Assembly (NCBI GenBank): GCA_022266195.1
Contig: WHVY01000001.1
Location: 9,982,001 to 10,046,000 of the forward strand
DNA length: 64,000 nucleotides
Direction of reading: 5' to 3'
From: Tetranychus cinnabarinus
Lineage: Eukaryota > Arthropoda > Arachnida > Trombidiformes > Tetranychidae
Each line of letters begins with the position of its first letter. The stretch's first letter is position 1. The notes below the pieces were generated by a model that saw only the letters and a list, made by a program, of their open reading frames with translations, made no database searches and was not told where the DNA came from. Position numbers and translations under genes: made by a program. This document shows, piece after piece, positions 62,701-64,000 of the stretch.

Positions 62701-64000
62701 GAGCATTGATGAGAATAGCATGAGACTCAATGAACAGGAAAATCATATTATTCAGCGTTATTTTATCTTCTATTAAATGGAATGAAGAGAAAGGATGAAA
62801 AGCAAACCAAGATTGAGTGCTGAGAAGATGATGAAAAGAGGCAAAAACGCTTTTCCCTTCAACCTTTTGTTTCTCACTGTTAAATGTATTTACAGGTTAA
62901 CTCTTGCAAATTGAATGTAATACCAATGCATATGGAGATAAGTTGACTTTTGTTTCAATTGAAGGTGAAAGTGAAACATCTTGAAACCCAGAACTTTACT
63001 CCCTGTGAAACTCCCTGAACAACTGCAACTGTCTTTGGTTATTGGTTTAATTCAATTTTACTTTTCACCTTTTAATTCAAATTTAACCTCAATTCACTGA
63101 CAATGTTGAATGATGAAATTAGGAAATGTTTTGATAGAAAATTTTGGAAAAAAATTATTGTTCTTTTTGCTACAGTTGAGTTTGAGGAGAAAATTTTCAT
63201 TCAATTTCATCTCTTTTTGTGTCAAAATATTGAACATGATTTTGATTTGAATGTTTGCATTGGCCATCACCTGCATCTACTTGGCTTACAAGAGGTTTAA
63301 TCGTCACTTGTGTAGGAGTTTAGTTAATCATCTTTTTGTTGCCTTCAAATGCATCAGTTTATGTTTTGTTTTGCTGACAAAATCGAGCTTTTTTTACTAT
63401 TATTAGACCATTATCAAAATTTTTGGATGACAAGAAAAGATGACGATAAAAGTGATGAAAATGTTTTCATTTCTCTCTTTTTCTGGTAATAACAATTTAC
63501 ACCAAATTTTACTGCAAATCTCATCAAGTGGTTTATCATCAGTTGAACCAGTTTGTTATGTTAACTGAAAATGTCCAGAAACATTAAACCTCTATTGATG
63601 TTGTTTAGTTGATCGTATGCATTCAACAAAAGCTATGAAAATTGAGTAATCATGTCATGTCAGAATCTTTGGTTCAGGCTAACATTGATTGAGCAATTTT
63701 GTTAATCAACATTTTGATTGGCTTTCATTATGATGCCTTCAATAGTTTATTCAGAATCTTGATCGATGTATTAATATTAAAAAAGATTTAGATAATTTCT
63801 GGTCTTTCAAGAGAGGCGAGAAAATAACTATTGATTGGATTGAGTTTTGTACAGTTGTTGTGGTTCTTGTTAACTTGGTCTCAATTTTGTCTCAAATATT
63901 AAATAGTTCATCAGTATCGAAGAATGATTTTTGTGGCTTTAATTTGGATCAAATTATCAGATACATTTCATCGATTCAGTTCTAAATGAACAACTGTTTT
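59760..64000. other. Gene-poor right end of the window
   Basis: AT-rich with GATGAT (60,690) and TTCTTC/ATCTTC (62,530-62,575) runs. A 65-codon minus-strand frame (62,051..61,854) and similar frames lack recognised domains. The missing globin exon is expected beyond 64,000. Confidence 0.4.

Noticed and set aside
62885..62950. Candidate globin exon 3 after TTTACAG
   Set aside because: Frame closes after 16 codons and lacks globin G/H residues.

Overview
The window is AT-rich animal nuclear DNA with spliced genes, GT-AG introns, long gene-poor stretches and scattered transposon remnants. A TLX/C15-class homeobox gene, a globin with a myristoylation-type N-terminus and a CCDC86/Cgr1-family C-terminus together point to a protostome, most likely an arthropod. 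The base composition and the many CATCAT/ATTGAT simple runs look mite-like, but that is impression only. No bacterial, organellar or CRISPR features were seen.

Layout. (1) 1-5.2 kb, minus strand: a possible two-exon end of an unidentified gene (145-514), then a five-coding-exon gene (948-5043). Its last three exons encode a clear CCDC86/Cgr1 nucleolar domain. Its 2.57-kb second coding exon encodes a three-BED-finger, hAT-transposase-derived protein. All splice phases agree, so the natural reading is an in-frame chimera of about 1007 residues. The same phases also allow skipping of the large exon, giving a 151-residue classical CCDC86-like protein. (2) 5.2-7.1 kb: head-to-head intergenic region holding a roughly 0.8-kb copy of the 3' end of the neighbouring TLX gene. 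(3) 7.1-10.9 kb, plus strand: a complete three-exon TLX/C15 homeobox gene (511 residues). (4) 11-37.6 kb: about 26 kb without a recognisable intact gene. It holds a 28S rRNA-like fragment (20.1 kb), a nearly identical inverted pair of about 590 bp (27.85-28.44 and 35.11-35.70 kb) and a second 28S-like fragment (33.6 kb). (5) 37.6-64 kb, plus strand: a globin gene. Exon 1 (37,644-37,864) and exon 2 (54,417-54,648) are separated by a 16.6-kb intron; exon 3 was not found and probably lies beyond the window. The intron and downstream DNA contain a Tc1/mariner-type MITE with TA target duplication, a hAT-type MITE with an 8-bp target duplication, a cluster of AATCGATT octamers, a ~110-bp tandem repeat, a dispersed repeat pair, and a 28S 5'-end fragment next to a GC-richer open frame (59.4-59.8 kb).

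The genes do not form a pathway. The chimera is probably nucleolar or DNA-binding, TLX is a developmental transcription factor, and the globin is probably membrane-attached and hexacoordinate. The most novel object is the hAT/BED-CCDC86 chimera, in which a former transposase behaves as a phase-matched cassette exon of a ribosome-biogenesis gene. All identifications were made by eye; no alignment or database search was run.
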